From an uncultured Opitutia bacterium (GTDB lineage: Bacteria > Verrucomicrobiota > Verrucomicrobiia > Opitutales > CAJWYM01), in the NCBI GenBank assembly GCA_913049555.1, contig CAJWYM010000037.1:1-36200 (forward strand): a stretch of 36,200 nucleotides of DNA. Reading direction: 5' to 3'. The notes under the pieces were generated by a model. That model was not told where the DNA came from. It saw nothing but the letters and a program-made list of their open reading frames with translations, and ran no database searches. Below, in pieces: positions 1 through 9,700 of this stretch. Each line of letters starts with the position of its first letter. Within the stretch, counting starts at the first letter, position 1. Made by a program: the position numbers and the translations under genes.

Positions 1-135
1 TATCCTAAATTGCCCATCTTCGCACTTTCGTGCTACGTCACCATTCCATGTGTAAATAAATTTACTGTCTTCGGTGAGGTTCCCGTCGTCATCAAAAACT
101 TGGCTCATAGCAGAATTTGCATCAGTAACTGAAAC
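1..135 (-). pseudogene. RHS/YD-repeat protein fragment (runs off the window edge)
   Basis: Reading the minus strand from 135 to base 1 gives an open frame of 45 codons after a TAG at 136-138. It contains DDDGNLTEDSKFIYTWNGD, which is the classic RHS/YD-repeat pattern (YDxDGNLTxDxxxxYTWNGEN). RHS proteins are very large secreted or surface proteins, often polymorphic toxins. Here the reading frame is closed directly upstream, so the preceding repeats are missing. No RHS-like sequence was recognised between 139 and 208 in the other minus-strand frames. The piece is therefore most likely a decayed remnant, or the 3' part of an interrupted gene continuing left of the window. The motif is convincing; whether anything is expressed is unknown. 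Confidence 0.6.
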
Positions 136-208
136 CTAGCATATAGATAACCTGCTCCTATTTTTTCTCTTTTAACAATTGTGTCCTTTTTAAAGTATAG
201 CACTCATG

Positions 209-766
209 CTAATCAAGTTCCAAAGAGCCATGCCCTTTATTTGGAAGCCTGTCTACAGTTCCACTTTTCCCATCAATATCTAAAATAAAATAAATTTGAG
301 AGTAATCTTTCATGTCTATACTGCTAAAATCTACAAATACTAAATTATCTTTTACTTTAACTTTCTTGATTTTAAGTCTGACATCCTCTCCCACTCATGA
401 TTTAGGATAACTTCTGCCTTTTAGCCCATTCTTATCATCTCTGTTTATCTTAAATCTGATATCAGCTCCTATACTTCCAAACTTATAGCCAGTCCCTTTT
501 TTTTGATCAATATCTATGTAAAAATCTATATCAAAATGAGTTCCCTTGTCTTTTAATGCTTTTTCAACATCTGCTGCAAAATCAAAGACTAATTCATATT
601 TATTTGAACTCTTTTGAGTAAAATCAAACTTCACAATATCTAAATGTTTCAACTTATAATCTTTATAAACAAAGTCATTCTTCAAATCAGTAAAAGTTTG
701 TACTTCTCCACCTAATAATAGTCCTGTAATTAGTAAGCTGAATAATAAGCTAGATGTCTGTTTCAT
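209..766 (-). pseudogene. Small exported beta-rich protein split by an in-frame TGA
   Basis: An ATG at 766 opens a 123-codon frame with a signal peptide (residues 1 to about 22, hydrophobic LLFSLLITGLLLGG). It stops at TGA (395-397). The very next codon, in the same frame, continues for another 61 codons to a TAG at 209-211. The two halves look like one protein of about 185 residues. The first half has an acidic beta pattern (DIDFYIDIDQKKGTGYKFG), and the second carries a related YFILDIDGKSGT segment. Changing TGA to TGG would restore the whole frame. Other genes here use TGA as a true stop (for example resB), so a recoded genetic code is unlikely. The second half could only be made alone from the GTG at 394, without a signal peptide. 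I do not recognise a function. A recent nonsense mutation or a base-call error are the likely explanations. Confidence 0.6.
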
Positions 767-1072
767 TGGATTTTAATTTTGGTTGTTTATAGTTAAATGT
801 CAGTCGTATTTCTTCCCTAATAGGAATGAAGGATTTCAACATAGTCTGATGAGATTTAGTAATTAGTTAAAGGGTTTACGGTGTGGTTATTGTTGGAATG
901 TTCTGTTTGATGTAGAGAGTCTTTGCCTGATAAAAAGTCTTTGATAGTTTGAACAGCAGAATAATTATGCTCTTGGACAGTTAGAAAAAATAGAATAAAT
1001 TTAACTCTTATTTTGCGAATGTCATATCGTCACAAAAAGCATTTATTAGTTTTGTGAAGCCTATTTTAACTC
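767..1072. other. Intergenic region, no supported gene
   Basis: No supported gene. On the minus strand a frame of about 45 codons (roughly 868-1020, ending in the segment SGKDSLHQTEHSNNNHTVNPL) reads like protein but has no start codon after its upstream TGA. It could be another decayed remnant or chance. A hairpin at the right end is listed separately. Confidence 0.5.
1030..1057 (-). terminator. Weak hairpin after the esterase gene
   Basis: TCACAAAA (1030-1037) and TTTTGTGA (1050-1057) form an 8-bp perfect stem with a 12-base loop, beginning 15 bases past the esterase stop. There is no T-run after it on the minus strand. It may mark the 3' end of the operon but is not a convincing intrinsic terminator. 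Confidence 0.25.
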
Positions 1073-2053
1073 TTAATTTTCAAACTTTGCATTAGAGTTA
1101 ATCTTATGCGATTGGTTGACCTCGGAATTTGACTTTCTATTAGATTGGTTGCGTTGGGCAAACAACCACGACCAGATTTCTCCAGTTTTGTCCACTCGAT
1201 CACTTGCAATTTCCGTCTTGTGTGATTCAGTCTTTGAATCTTCATTGTAAGTAAAAGTTTTCTGGCTGGAACCGTGCCCTGTGTTTACTAACTCAGTGTA
1301 TTTTGCATTTGCTTTTATGGCTTTTAATTGACCAAAGGTTTGTCTTGAAAACTCAACGGGCACGACTTTGTCTTTATCACCGTGAAAAAACCAAATCGGC
1401 ACATGAGCAAATTTGCTTAAATCATTTTTAAGAAAGCAGGGTCCTGCAGAGGGAACTGCTGCTGCAATTTTGTCTGGTGCGGCTGCTAATACATTCCAAC
1501 TTCCTGCTCCTCCCATCGAGTGCCCCAACACATATATTCTTGTACGATCTATTGGATAATTTTCGCATATCGTATCCAGAAGCTCTAAAATTTCATCCAA
1601 TCTTCCTTTGTAATTGCTGGATCGTTTCATCAACTTGGCATGGAATTTTTGCCAGAGTGGACTTGCATTCTGAAGTTCTTCAGGACTAAATACTGATTCT
1701 GGTCCAGGCATTCTCCAAGGTCCTAATGATTGTGGAGCAAGCACGAAACAGGGGTACTTTTTTCTCAGTGTCTCTTTTGCCAGTTGAAAGTTGTAGGCTT
1801 TTAATTGTTTTTTGTTGTCATCTCCTTTACCCCCAGCTCCGTGAAGTGTCAGAATAATAGGATAATTATAAGATGCTTTTTCCGTTTCTTGAAAATCAAT
1901 GGGTTTTAACAATCTATAAGGGATCTCTTTGTAATGATGAGCCTCGTAAAGGTCATTCCAATTTTTTGAACTCGATTTATTTGACTGAGCTAAAGAGGAA
2001 TTAGCGAGCACAATGAGAATGAAGAATGAATGAATATACTTGAGGCAATTCAT
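1073..2053 (-). CDS. Secreted alpha/beta-hydrolase esterase
   Basis: A 326-residue protein with a signal peptide (about 1-22, ending in LAQS). It has the full layout of an alpha/beta-hydrolase of the esterase/PHB-depolymerase-like type. An oxyanion-loop segment LTLHGAGGKGDD lies at 69-79. The nucleophile elbow GHSMGG has Ser179. The acid is probably Asp228 in HGDKDKVVP, and His260 sits in NTGHGSSQ. Family knowledge supports hydrolysis of a carboxylic ester outside the cytoplasm. In this setting removal of acetyl or aryl ester groups from a sulfated polysaccharide is a fair inference, but the substrate is not shown. The ATG follows the TAG of the upstream sulfatase with no gap (TAGATG) and has no Shine-Dalgarno sequence, so translational coupling is likely. 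It is the last gene of a four-gene operon. After the catalytic His there is a polar Lys/Asn/Ser-rich C-terminus. Confidence 0.85.
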   Translation of the reverse strand: MNCLKYIHSFFILIVLANSSLAQSNKSSSKNWNDLYEAHHYKEIPYRLLKPIDFQETEKASYNYPIILTLHGAGGKGDDNKKQLKAYNFQLAKETLRKKYPCFVLAPQSLGPWRMPGPESVFSPEELQNASPLWQKFHAKLMKRSSNYKGRLDEILELLDTICENYPIDRTRIYVLGHSMGGAGSWNVLAAAPDKIAAAVPSAGPCFLKNDLSKFAHVPIWFFHGDKDKVVPVEFSRQTFGQLKAIKANAKYTELVNTGHGSSQKTFTYNEDSKTESHKTEIASDRVDKTGEIWSWLFAQRNQSNRKSNSEVNQSHKINSNAKFEN

Positions 2054-3454
2054 CTATTGTGAATCTAAGTGCCAATCTGGACCCTCTGCCATTACACTGG
2101 CATTGATTTTCAGTAATTTATTTTTAAGGGTTAACAGCAATTCCGGTCTCTGTTTTGCCAAATCGTCCTCTTGCATAGGGTCGTTGGCCAGATCATACAG
2201 TTCAAAGTCACGATATCCTCCCTCTTTAATAGTTGGAATCCAAGCCTCATTGAAATTTTTACTTTTTGAAAGCTCATAATCCGGATAGGCCAATAGGCTA
2301 TAATTCCCGTCCCTTATCCCAACAATTTGCTTGGACTGTTCCAAATGCCAAAAAAAGGGTTGAAGACGTTTAAATTTTTGAGGGTCTCCTGTAAGCAGAG
2401 GTTGTAAACTGCTTCCATCCAAATGAATTTCTTCTGGCATTTTGTATCCCACAAAATCGCAAATAGTAGCCGTAAGATCTACCAGACCCGCAGGCTCCTC
2501 AATTTGGATTCCTGGTTTGATTTTGGCTGGCCAACAAAAGATTCCTGGAACTCTCAATCCACCTTCATAATTAGAACCTTTCTTACCTTTTAGAACTCCC
2601 ACTCGATCCAACCTAAAACTTCCATTGTCAGAAGAATAAACAATCAAGGTATCCTCCATGAGATTCTGTTTTTCTAAATAGAGGAGCAATTTTTTGATCG
2701 CACGGTCTGTATTGTCAATTGTCCCTGAATAGAGAGCTGCACTGTCTTTGCCAACTCCAGTGTCTCCATCTGTTAAATATGGGGAAATACATTCATCAGG
2801 AGCGGCCATTTTTTTGTGAGGTTCATGAAACCAAATATTTAAAAAGAAAGGAGGTTCATGATTCTCTATTTGCTTTTTTTGAAGCCAGTCGAGCGCTTCA
2901 TCAATAACGATGTGACAGGAGTAATCTTTCGTTTTTCCTATTGGAGTGCCATTCCTGATAAAATTAGTTGGATTTTTATGATTTGGGGATGCATTGTTCT
3001 CCGTGAGGAACCAGTAATCAAAGCCGTGTTTGTCTGGGGTTGGTTTATTTTTATATTTTCCATATGGCAACCCTAAGTGCCATTTGCCAAAATGAGCCGT
3101 GGAGTATCCTTGTTCTTTTAAAACTTCCGGGATAGTGATTTCTCTTTCGAGCAGATGACTTTTTTGACTGGGTTCATGCACCCAACTGTAAATACCTGTC
3201 CTTATATGATGCCTACCGGTCAACATAGTGGCTCTGGAGGGGGAACAAACTGCAGATCCGGAATAAAAAGTCGTAAATCTTGTACCTTTTTCCGCTAATG
3301 AATCAATCGCTGGTGTATGAATGGGACCGTCATAACAGCCAACATCTCTGAAGCCAAGATCATCCGCTAGTAGAAAAATAATATTGGGATTCTTCGCGAA
3401 CATAGTTGTGGTCAGAAGCAAAGCTCCGTATAAAAAATAGTTTTTCAAAAACAT
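2054..3454 (-). CDS. Secreted sulfatase, family S1 (sulfatase 1)
   Basis: A 466-residue formylglycine-dependent sulfatase. I start it at the ATG at 3454; a TTG two codons upstream is also in frame but less likely. The signal peptide spans about 1-20 (ending in MFA). Metal-site Asp-Asp occurs in LLADDLG near residue 31. The formylglycine Cys is Cys70 in CSPSR, followed by TMLTGR. GKWHLG, FHEPH and SSDNGS supply the remaining expected active-site Lys, His and Asp/Asn. Family S1 enzymes hydrolyse sulfate esters after the Cys is oxidised to formylglycine. The length is normal for a single-domain enzyme. It lies 47 bases after sulfatase 2 and abuts the esterase gene. The exact substrate position cannot be assigned. 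General assignment is firm. Confidence 0.93.
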   Translation of the reverse strand: MFLKNYFLYGALLLTTTMFAKNPNIIFLLADDLGFRDVGCYDGPIHTPAIDSLAEKGTRFTTFYSGSAVCSPSRATMLTGRHHIRTGIYSWVHEPSQKSHLLEREITIPEVLKEQGYSTAHFGKWHLGLPYGKYKNKPTPDKHGFDYWFLTENNASPNHKNPTNFIRNGTPIGKTKDYSCHIVIDEALDWLQKKQIENHEPPFFLNIWFHEPHKKMAAPDECISPYLTDGDTGVGKDSAALYSGTIDNTDRAIKKLLLYLEKQNLMEDTLIVYSSDNGSFRLDRVGVLKGKKGSNYEGGLRVPGIFCWPAKIKPGIQIEEPAGLVDLTATICDFVGYKMPEEIHLDGSSLQPLLTGDPQKFKRLQPFFWHLEQSKQIVGIRDGNYSLLAYPDYELSKSKNFNEAWIPTIKEGGYRDFELYDLANDPMQEDDLAKQRPELLLTLKNKLLKINASVMAEGPDWHLDSQ

Positions 3455-3501
3455 CTTCAATTCCTTATTTTATAGTAATTTTAACAGATGAATCTCTTTA
3501 T

Positions 3502-5133
3502 TCATCCATCTTTGGAGGGAGTGGATGAAACTTGTGAAGTTTCAATTGCTGTGTCGTTTTTCTTTTTGGGAGTTTTCTTTTGAGATCCTTTAATTAGATA
3601 GTCCGTCCAGCGTTTGTTAAAATAATTGTCATGAGAAAAATTATTTTTGACTTTGAAAGCAGAGGGCTTTCCAAAAGATTCTGTTGCAATTTGGTCCCAT
3701 TGTTGACTCATTTTCTGAACAATTTCAGGGTGAGACCCTATTAAGTTGTTCGTTTCAGTGCGATCTAAATCCATATTGTAAAGTTCCCAAGGAGAGTCAG
3801 CGATACTCACCAGTTTCCATTTACCATGCCTCAGAGCCCGGTTGTATGCATATTGAAAGTGAATCGGATTCTCTCTTTCAAAATCTTTGCCTTCCAGAAT
3901 GGGAAGTAACGAGGTGCCTGACATTTGGTTTAATTTTCGCTCCGGCCACTCTTGGGGTGTTTCTGCACCACTCATCTCAATCATAGTGGGTAAAACATCC
4001 ACAAGATGAGCCGGTTCATGTTCAATACTTCCACTTTTCATTTTCAAACCGGCAGGCCAATGTAAAATTGCTGGGGTGCTGATTCCTCCTTCATGCTGAT
4101 TTTGTTTGTAGAATTTAAAGGGAGCATTTCGCATCCACGCGGTGCCAGTAGAGTCTCGCCACTTTACATTTTCATTATAGGGCTCTTGGGTTACCTTCAG
4201 AGGATTTTTACCAAAGGGAGAAGCTCCGTTGTCAGATACAAATAGAATCATGGTGTTGTCTAAATCCCCTGCTTGTTCTACCTCATGGATAAGGCGGCCA
4301 ATTTCGCGGTCAATGCGATCGATGATTGCTGAAACCGCAGATAAACGGCGAGACTCAGAGACGCGCCATTCTGGATCTAATTCTTCCCAAGAGGGAACAT
4401 GATTGGGTCTATTGGCTGGCTTGACTGGATTTTTGAAAATCCCCAGTTCGGCTTGTTTTTTGAGCCTTTGATTGCGAATCACATCCCATCCGGCGTCGTA
4501 TTTACCAAGATACTTTTTATAGTCTTCTTCTAAAGGCTGTAAAGGGGCATGAGGGGCATTTAGTGAAAGGTATAAAAACCAAGGTTTTTCAATGGATTGA
4601 GATTCTTTCAAAAAGTCGATGGCGAAGTCCACTTTCGTCCTAGTCGTATAAAATCCTTCTTGAGGCACCTCCCAAGGTTTTCCATTGAGCCTAAAAGTGT
4701 CGTCTCCTGAATAGTAATTGGTGGCACCACTTAAATGTCCAAAATATCGCTCAAACCCAAAGTCTGTAGGTTCTTTATCCAAATGCCATTTACCAGACAT
4801 CATTGTATGGTAACCAGCGTTGGAGAGAATTTCTGCTGAGGTCACTGCATTTTTCAAACTGTCATTCCCAGCTTGTAGGTAATATTGACCTGTTAAAAGA
4901 CAAATTCTTGAGGCATGGCATTTTGCTGTGTTGTAGAACTGTGAAAATCGCAATCCATTGTCAGCCAATTTGTCTAAGTTTGGGGTATCAATTTCACTCC
5001 CGTAACAGCCAATATCTGAGAAGCCCAAATCATCGACTAAAATGATTAAGAAGTTGGGTCGCTGATCCAACTCTGTCCCAAACAATGCTTGGAACAGTAA
5101 AAAGAAAATTAAGAGATTAGTGGTTTTTTTCAT
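3502..5133 (-). CDS. Secreted sulfatase, S1_4-like, with CxAxR motif and basic tail (sulfatase 2)
   Basis: A 543-residue sulfatase with a signal peptide (about 1-20). The Asp pair is in ILVDDLGFSD. The modification site is CHASR (Cys72), with Ala in place of the usual Pro; CxAxR is an accepted variant for formylglycine conversion. GKWHLD, NAPHAPL and SDNGAS complete the active site. A long insertion around residues 215-265 (GWDVIRNQRLKKQAELGI, then VPSWEELDPEW) matches the insertion that, from memory, marks subfamily S1_4. Sulfatase 8 (20369-22051) has the same insertion, so the two are paralogues. The C-terminus (515-543) is a low-complexity Lys-rich tail absent from the catalytic fold. It is the second gene of the four-gene operon, 98 bases after the DUF1080 gene. 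Confidence 0.93.
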   Translation of the reverse strand: MKKTTNLLIFFLLFQALFGTELDQRPNFLIILVDDLGFSDIGCYGSEIDTPNLDKLADNGLRFSQFYNTAKCHASRICLLTGQYYLQAGNDSLKNAVTSAEILSNAGYHTMMSGKWHLDKEPTDFGFERYFGHLSGATNYYSGDDTFRLNGKPWEVPQEGFYTTRTKVDFAIDFLKESQSIEKPWFLYLSLNAPHAPLQPLEEDYKKYLGKYDAGWDVIRNQRLKKQAELGIFKNPVKPANRPNHVPSWEELDPEWRVSESRRLSAVSAIIDRIDREIGRLIHEVEQAGDLDNTMILFVSDNGASPFGKNPLKVTQEPYNENVKWRDSTGTAWMRNAPFKFYKQNQHEGGISTPAILHWPAGLKMKSGSIEHEPAHLVDVLPTMIEMSGAETPQEWPERKLNQMSGTSLLPILEGKDFERENPIHFQYAYNRALRHGKWKLVSIADSPWELYNMDLDRTETNNLIGSHPEIVQKMSQQWDQIATESFGKPSAFKVKNNFSHDNYFNKRWTDYLIKGSQKKTPKKKNDTAIETSQVSSTPSKDG

Positions 5134-5231
5134 AAATCGTTGTGACTTCGGTTTCGCCTTTGGAACAGAATACTTAGATGCTTATTCATGTATAAAAAAT
5201 TGTTTGGAAGATAAAATGGATAAAAAACTAA

Positions 5232-6263
5232 TTACAATTCTCGGATCCAGAAGTTCCGATATTGAACTGCATGTCCATGATCCTGAAGTTGGATAAATCC
5301 TGGCTCGTTCGAGGGTGAACGTGCACTCATTGTCTTCTTGGTAGCATTCTCATCAAACAAGACTTGCTGATTGTGGATGAGAACTCCGTTGTGCTTGACA
5401 GTCATTTTCGGTTTAGATATCAGCAAACCAGATTCTTCAAATTGAGCGGCTTGGTAGACGATATCATAAGTTTGCCACTGCTCTGGGGGGGCACACATAT
5501 TTACTTTGGGGGGGGATAATTTGTAAAGGGCCCCGCATTGTCTCCAATCTCCCTCAAGACCATAACTATCTAGGATTTGAACTTCATATTTTGAATGAAT
5601 AAATAAACCGGAGTTTCCTCGGTTTTGACCTGTGTTACCTGGGAGATAGGGCATTTTAAACTCTAAATGGAGCTCGCAGGACTTGAAATTTTTTTTTGTT
5701 CGAATGCTGCCTCCATTTTTGTTGCCCTTCTTTTTGGAAAAACATTCTATCACTCCAGCATCTAAAACTTTCCATGTAGCTGGCTTGCTCTTTTCATGTT
5801 CCCATAATTCCAATGAGTTGTCAGGAAAAAGGTCGATTCCCCCTTCAGGCTTTTTTCTTCCAAGAGTTGGAGACAATCGAACGATCTTGTTCATAGAATA
5901 GTTGTAGGAAACTGTTTTGCCTTTTTCTCTCAAAAAAAAAGTTCCAGTCATGCCTGAATCATCGACTTTAAAGTGATGGTCTGTTCCTTTGAACTGGAGG
6001 GATCCATCTTTCAAGGATACTTCTTGTTTGATCTCATAATGGGCTCGGAGGTCAAATTCCATAAAAATCTGAACTTCAAAGATACTGTCTTTTATAGGGA
6101 CCACTTTTCCGGCAAGATAGGGATTTTTAGCCTGCTTGCTGTTAGCGGGTGCCTCGACGTAAGCTCCTTCATAATCTCCGACAAATGAAGGTGGAAGACT
6201 TGCAAAAGTTAGGGGACTAAAAATGGCCAGTAAAAATAAGTATTTTAATTTCATAAGCTCCAT
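5232..6263 (-). CDS. Exported DUF1080 (3-keto-disaccharide hydrolase-like) protein
   Basis: A 343-residue exported protein. The signal peptide covers about 1-22 (FLLAIFSPLTFA). An N-terminal beta domain (about 23-130) is followed by a linker LGRKKPEGGIDLF and a DUF1080 domain (about 140-343). The DUF1080 domain shows GNSGLFIHSKYEVQILDSYG, a PP-x-VN-x(3)-PP-x(2)-WQTYDI segment and the closing IQLQDHGHAVQYRNFWIREL. DUF1080 has a concanavalin-like fold; some members hydrolyse 3-keto-glucosides and others probably bind glycans. It opens the operon with two sulfatases and the esterase, consistent with glycan processing in the periplasm. ATGs at 6263 and 6254 are both possible; neither has a clear ribosome site. 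The gene carries unusually long homopolymers (see the repeat entry) but is intact as read. Confidence 0.85.
   Translation of the reverse strand: MELMKLKYLFLLAIFSPLTFASLPPSFVGDYEGAYVEAPANSKQAKNPYLAGKVVPIKDSIFEVQIFMEFDLRAHYEIKQEVSLKDGSLQFKGTDHHFKVDDSGMTGTFFLREKGKTVSYNYSMNKIVRLSPTLGRKKPEGGIDLFPDNSLELWEHEKSKPATWKVLDAGVIECFSKKKGNKNGGSIRTKKNFKSCELHLEFKMPYLPGNTGQNRGNSGLFIHSKYEVQILDSYGLEGDWRQCGALYKLSPPKVNMCAPPEQWQTYDIVYQAAQFEESGLLISKPKMTVKHNGVLIHNQQVLFDENATKKTMSARSPSNEPGFIQLQDHGHAVQYRNFWIREL
5485..5515 (-). repeat. Two poly-C tracts (C7 and C8) inside the DUF1080 gene
   Basis: On the coding strand C8 (5508-5515) and C7 (5485-5491) lie 16 bases apart. They encode the two Pro-Pro pairs of the DUF1080 core. 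The same gene also has an A9 run (5689-5697) and a T9 run (5932-5940 on the plus strand as A9). Such tracts are slippage-prone and stand out in AT-rich DNA. The frame is open in this copy. Confidence 0.7.
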
Positions 6264-6742
6264 GAAAGTAATTTCAAAATTGCTTGAGAAATAGAAACAT
6301 GGTTTCTGTTGAAAAAGGTAAAATGTAATTTGGAATGAATCATGGATGGGTTTTATTGTGGTTCTTTTTATTAGGACTTTCAGTATTTAACAATCATTTT
6401 GAACAGTGTGAATTCTTTCTTTAGGTAAACTATAACGGAGCCAATATCAAACTTCGAACAGACAAAGAAAAAATCTCTTATAAATGACTTTATTAAAGTC
6501 TGTTTCATTAATAATGATCACAATCAAAAATTACCCCAAATTTTTTAAAATTTAACTCAGAGCGTTCCTCTTTTTGATTTTTAAATGGGCAAAATCCTAA
6601 TTTTTTGGATAACTAGCTCTATGACAATTCGAATCGAACAAAAACATTGGATAGGTCGAACGGTAAATAGTCGGACAATTCTAAGTTGAGAAATGTAAGG
6701 TTGCTCGGTCTGAATGAATCCTTACACAATTCTAATTCGTAT
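6264..6742. other. Intergenic region between two minus-strand units
   Basis: No gene is supported. The region should hold the promoter of the DUF1080-sulfatase-esterase operon at its left side and the 3' end of the large beta-helix gene at its right side. A short palindrome (GACTTTATTAAAGTC, near 6486-6500) and a direct repeat acaattctaa (6675-6684 and 6726-6735) are visible. I see no strong promoter match. Confidence 0.5.
6694..6726 (-). terminator. Possible terminator after the large beta-helix gene
   Basis: TGTAAGG (6694-6700) pairs with CCTTACA (6720-6726) around a 19-base loop, 17 bases beyond the stop codon of the upstream minus-strand gene. On that strand it is followed only by TTTCTC. 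The stem is short and the loop long, so this is weak evidence. Confidence 0.3.
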
Positions 6743-9700
6743 CTATCGAATTTTTACATTCAGATTCCTACCCTCATTGCCTATGATTGAAAAGTCCTCA
6801 AGACGCTTCATTTTTTCGCCGTTTATTGAAAGGTTTCTAATGTTAATATTCCTCATGAAATCATCGGGTGCTTTGGGGCGAGTACCAAAAATACTCGTCC
6901 TGTTTTGCTTTCCATATACACTAAAATCATCAAAGGTGAAGTGATCCGCACTGAGCATTTTAGTCTCTTTTGTCTGAGCAATTGCAGTAAACATAAAAGT
7001 GGAATTTATGTTTGTCTCAAAATAAATGTCCTTCATCACGATGTCTGTAATGTATGCGTAAGGAAAGCGATCGTGATTGAAACCAAACCAAACTCCTCCT
7101 CCTGCAGGACTGTAATGAGTTTCCCTCAAATTTTTAACCTGTCCTCCTCCGTATCGCCCATCAATAGCAGTCACATTTCGAATCACAACATGACCGAGTG
7201 TTCCCCCATTGGGAACTGCTTTGCGTTGAATACAAAATAAATTGGCATTGTTTTGCTGCCAAGCCAACCACCCATCAATATCCAGACCTGTTTGAAAATA
7301 GGTTCCATCGTCTGCTTGAGTGGTGAAAATATTTCGGCGTTTGTAACCCCAACCACAGGCATCTGTATTGCCATGAAAACCATGTATAATTTTAATATTT
7401 TCGCAAGCGGCTGTGGTATTGCTAGACATCATTTTAGGACCATGGTGGTGTCTTCCCATCAAAACCAAACCCTCCAAAATTCCATTGTTAGACTCTTTGC
7501 TTATTTTAATTATTTTTATGCTTTCGCAATACTTGAACCAATCCATCTGTTCGGCAGAGAGAATGCCCCGACCTCGGATCGTTATATTGCTACTGGCTCC
7601 AATGTTTTCTTTCATCTCATCAGAGTCTTTAAAGAGAATAAAATCCTCCGGATTGTTGTAAGCTTGAAAGCTATGACTGTCATAAATTTTTTTATTAAAA
7701 AATCCTCTTTTTACTCCAAAGTTTGAAAGTTTTTCCCACTTTTTAGTCATGGAAGAAATGGTTCCTGCTACATAAGATCCGCCTGCTAAGTAGATTGTCT
7801 GATTGCTGTAAATTGGAAAATAAAACCCAATATCATGATAACCAGGTGCAAAGCGAATCACTCGATAATCTTTTAATCTTGAACGGTTTACAGCCTTTCG
7901 ATAATCCTCATTGGGTAAAATCGTTAATACGGCTGGATCCGATGGGTCTGGAACCGACTTCTCTGGTGGATTGCCAAATAAAAATAAAGGACGACACCAA
8001 TCATTGTTAACAATCACAATGAGATATCTTGGCTGATCCACTGAGAATGAAATTTTTCTATTTCCTTCGCTTAAAATCGGTTTAATTCCATAGCGTCTGG
8101 GTATGATCACAACGTCTTCTGCTGCTGGAGCCGCCTCTTTCATTTTAATTGAGATTTCTACAGGTCCCTTGTGCGTATAATTGCTAAAGTGCTCTGTCAT
8201 GGCTGGTGGAGGATTCATCAACCTGTCGTTGCCGCCTGTCATGAAGATTCCTACATTCTCATATACATAGGACTCTTTAGGAAGGGATCCACTGGATTTT
8301 TGAGCGACGCTCACTTCATAGTCTGAGGAAGCGTTGGCATAAGTTCTGGGATCGTCAATCCCTGAGTACACATCCAAAAAATCTTTGTCCATGTCCGGCA
8401 ATGTTTCGATTCCCTCTATACTGGCACCTGTTGCTTCCATTTTAAGTAATCTTGAAATGGATTCAGATTTATTCTTATAGACCACATCGTGGGCAAATCT
8501 TGAACCGTATTCGTCTCCATACTGATCTTTACGAGGATAGCTTTTTAGACCTCCCACAAATGGAATCTCTTTGCGTTTGGGCATTTTGATTTTTTTATCT
8601 TTCCCTTTAGCAATCCTATTTCCTTCAACAGAAAAATTGTATACATAGTCTTGAATACTGTCACCGAACTTAACAGCTCTTCCATTGCAGGTAATGTTGC
8701 TTATGCTTACATTCCTGACTGATGCCTCTTCACTAAACCCAAAGGCCTCCAAGCCTAAAAAAAAGGTTTTATTACTGGGATTGTCTGCAACAATAGCCAC
8801 ATTATCAATAGTCACATTTTTGATACTTCCTTGATATTTCCCTCTTCGATAAGGAGAGTAACCCATACCCATGTAAACTAATTTTGGACTATCTGTGGTT
8901 CCGGGAGGCATGATATACTTGATGCCAGAAAAATTGAAATTACTCAAATTCCCATGACTGGCATTGGTAATTCTGATTAGATTTTTACAATTCCCAACGA
9001 TCAAATTATCAATCACCTGAATGTCATCTACATCATGTTGAATTCGATCTCCAAAGACTAAGGGTTGTGCTTTCTCTTTCCGTCCATGCAGAAAATTATT
9101 TCTTATCAAACCATTAGACCCGAGGACTCTTATGAGACGAGTATCACTGGAACAATAATTATTTTGAACCGTAGCATTTTTTCCAACACAGATGGTTCCA
9201 AATTTACTAAAATGGTTCATGATTTTAACGTTCTCTATGGTTGTATTGCTACTCATTCCGTAAATGGAAGCATCAGGGGAATAGATAATCGTTATTCCTC
9301 GAACGGTTTGTTTGTCAGCCTGTTCTCTGTTAGCCCCACCAAGATAGATTGCATTGTTGTAAAAATTGGTGGGTCGAGGAAGATATTTAGTGTTCGGTGA
9401 ACTGCCCATGTAAAAGACTTCCCCTGACAAAATTCCTCGACCAATCACTTTTGCGCCATTAGCCCCCTCTCTTTTGCAAGAGAGGGTTCCCTTGAGATAA
9501 GCGCCTGCCTCTAAATATAATGTTTGTCCTGATTTGAGTGGAAATTGGGCCCCAATCTCATGAATTCCAGCAGTAAAATAGAGGACTTTCTTGTCGCTGT
9601 TCTCATAACTATACCGACTCATCCCCTCATGAATAATGAATGTATCCGATGCCAGAGGATTGGGTTTGATTTCTTCTGGCTTTTCGGCAAATACCAAAAA

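Noticed and set aside
395-397. Selenocysteine or an alternative genetic code at the in-frame TGA.
   Set aside because: No convincing SECIS-like stem after it and no redox motif; TGA ends other genes such as resB normally.
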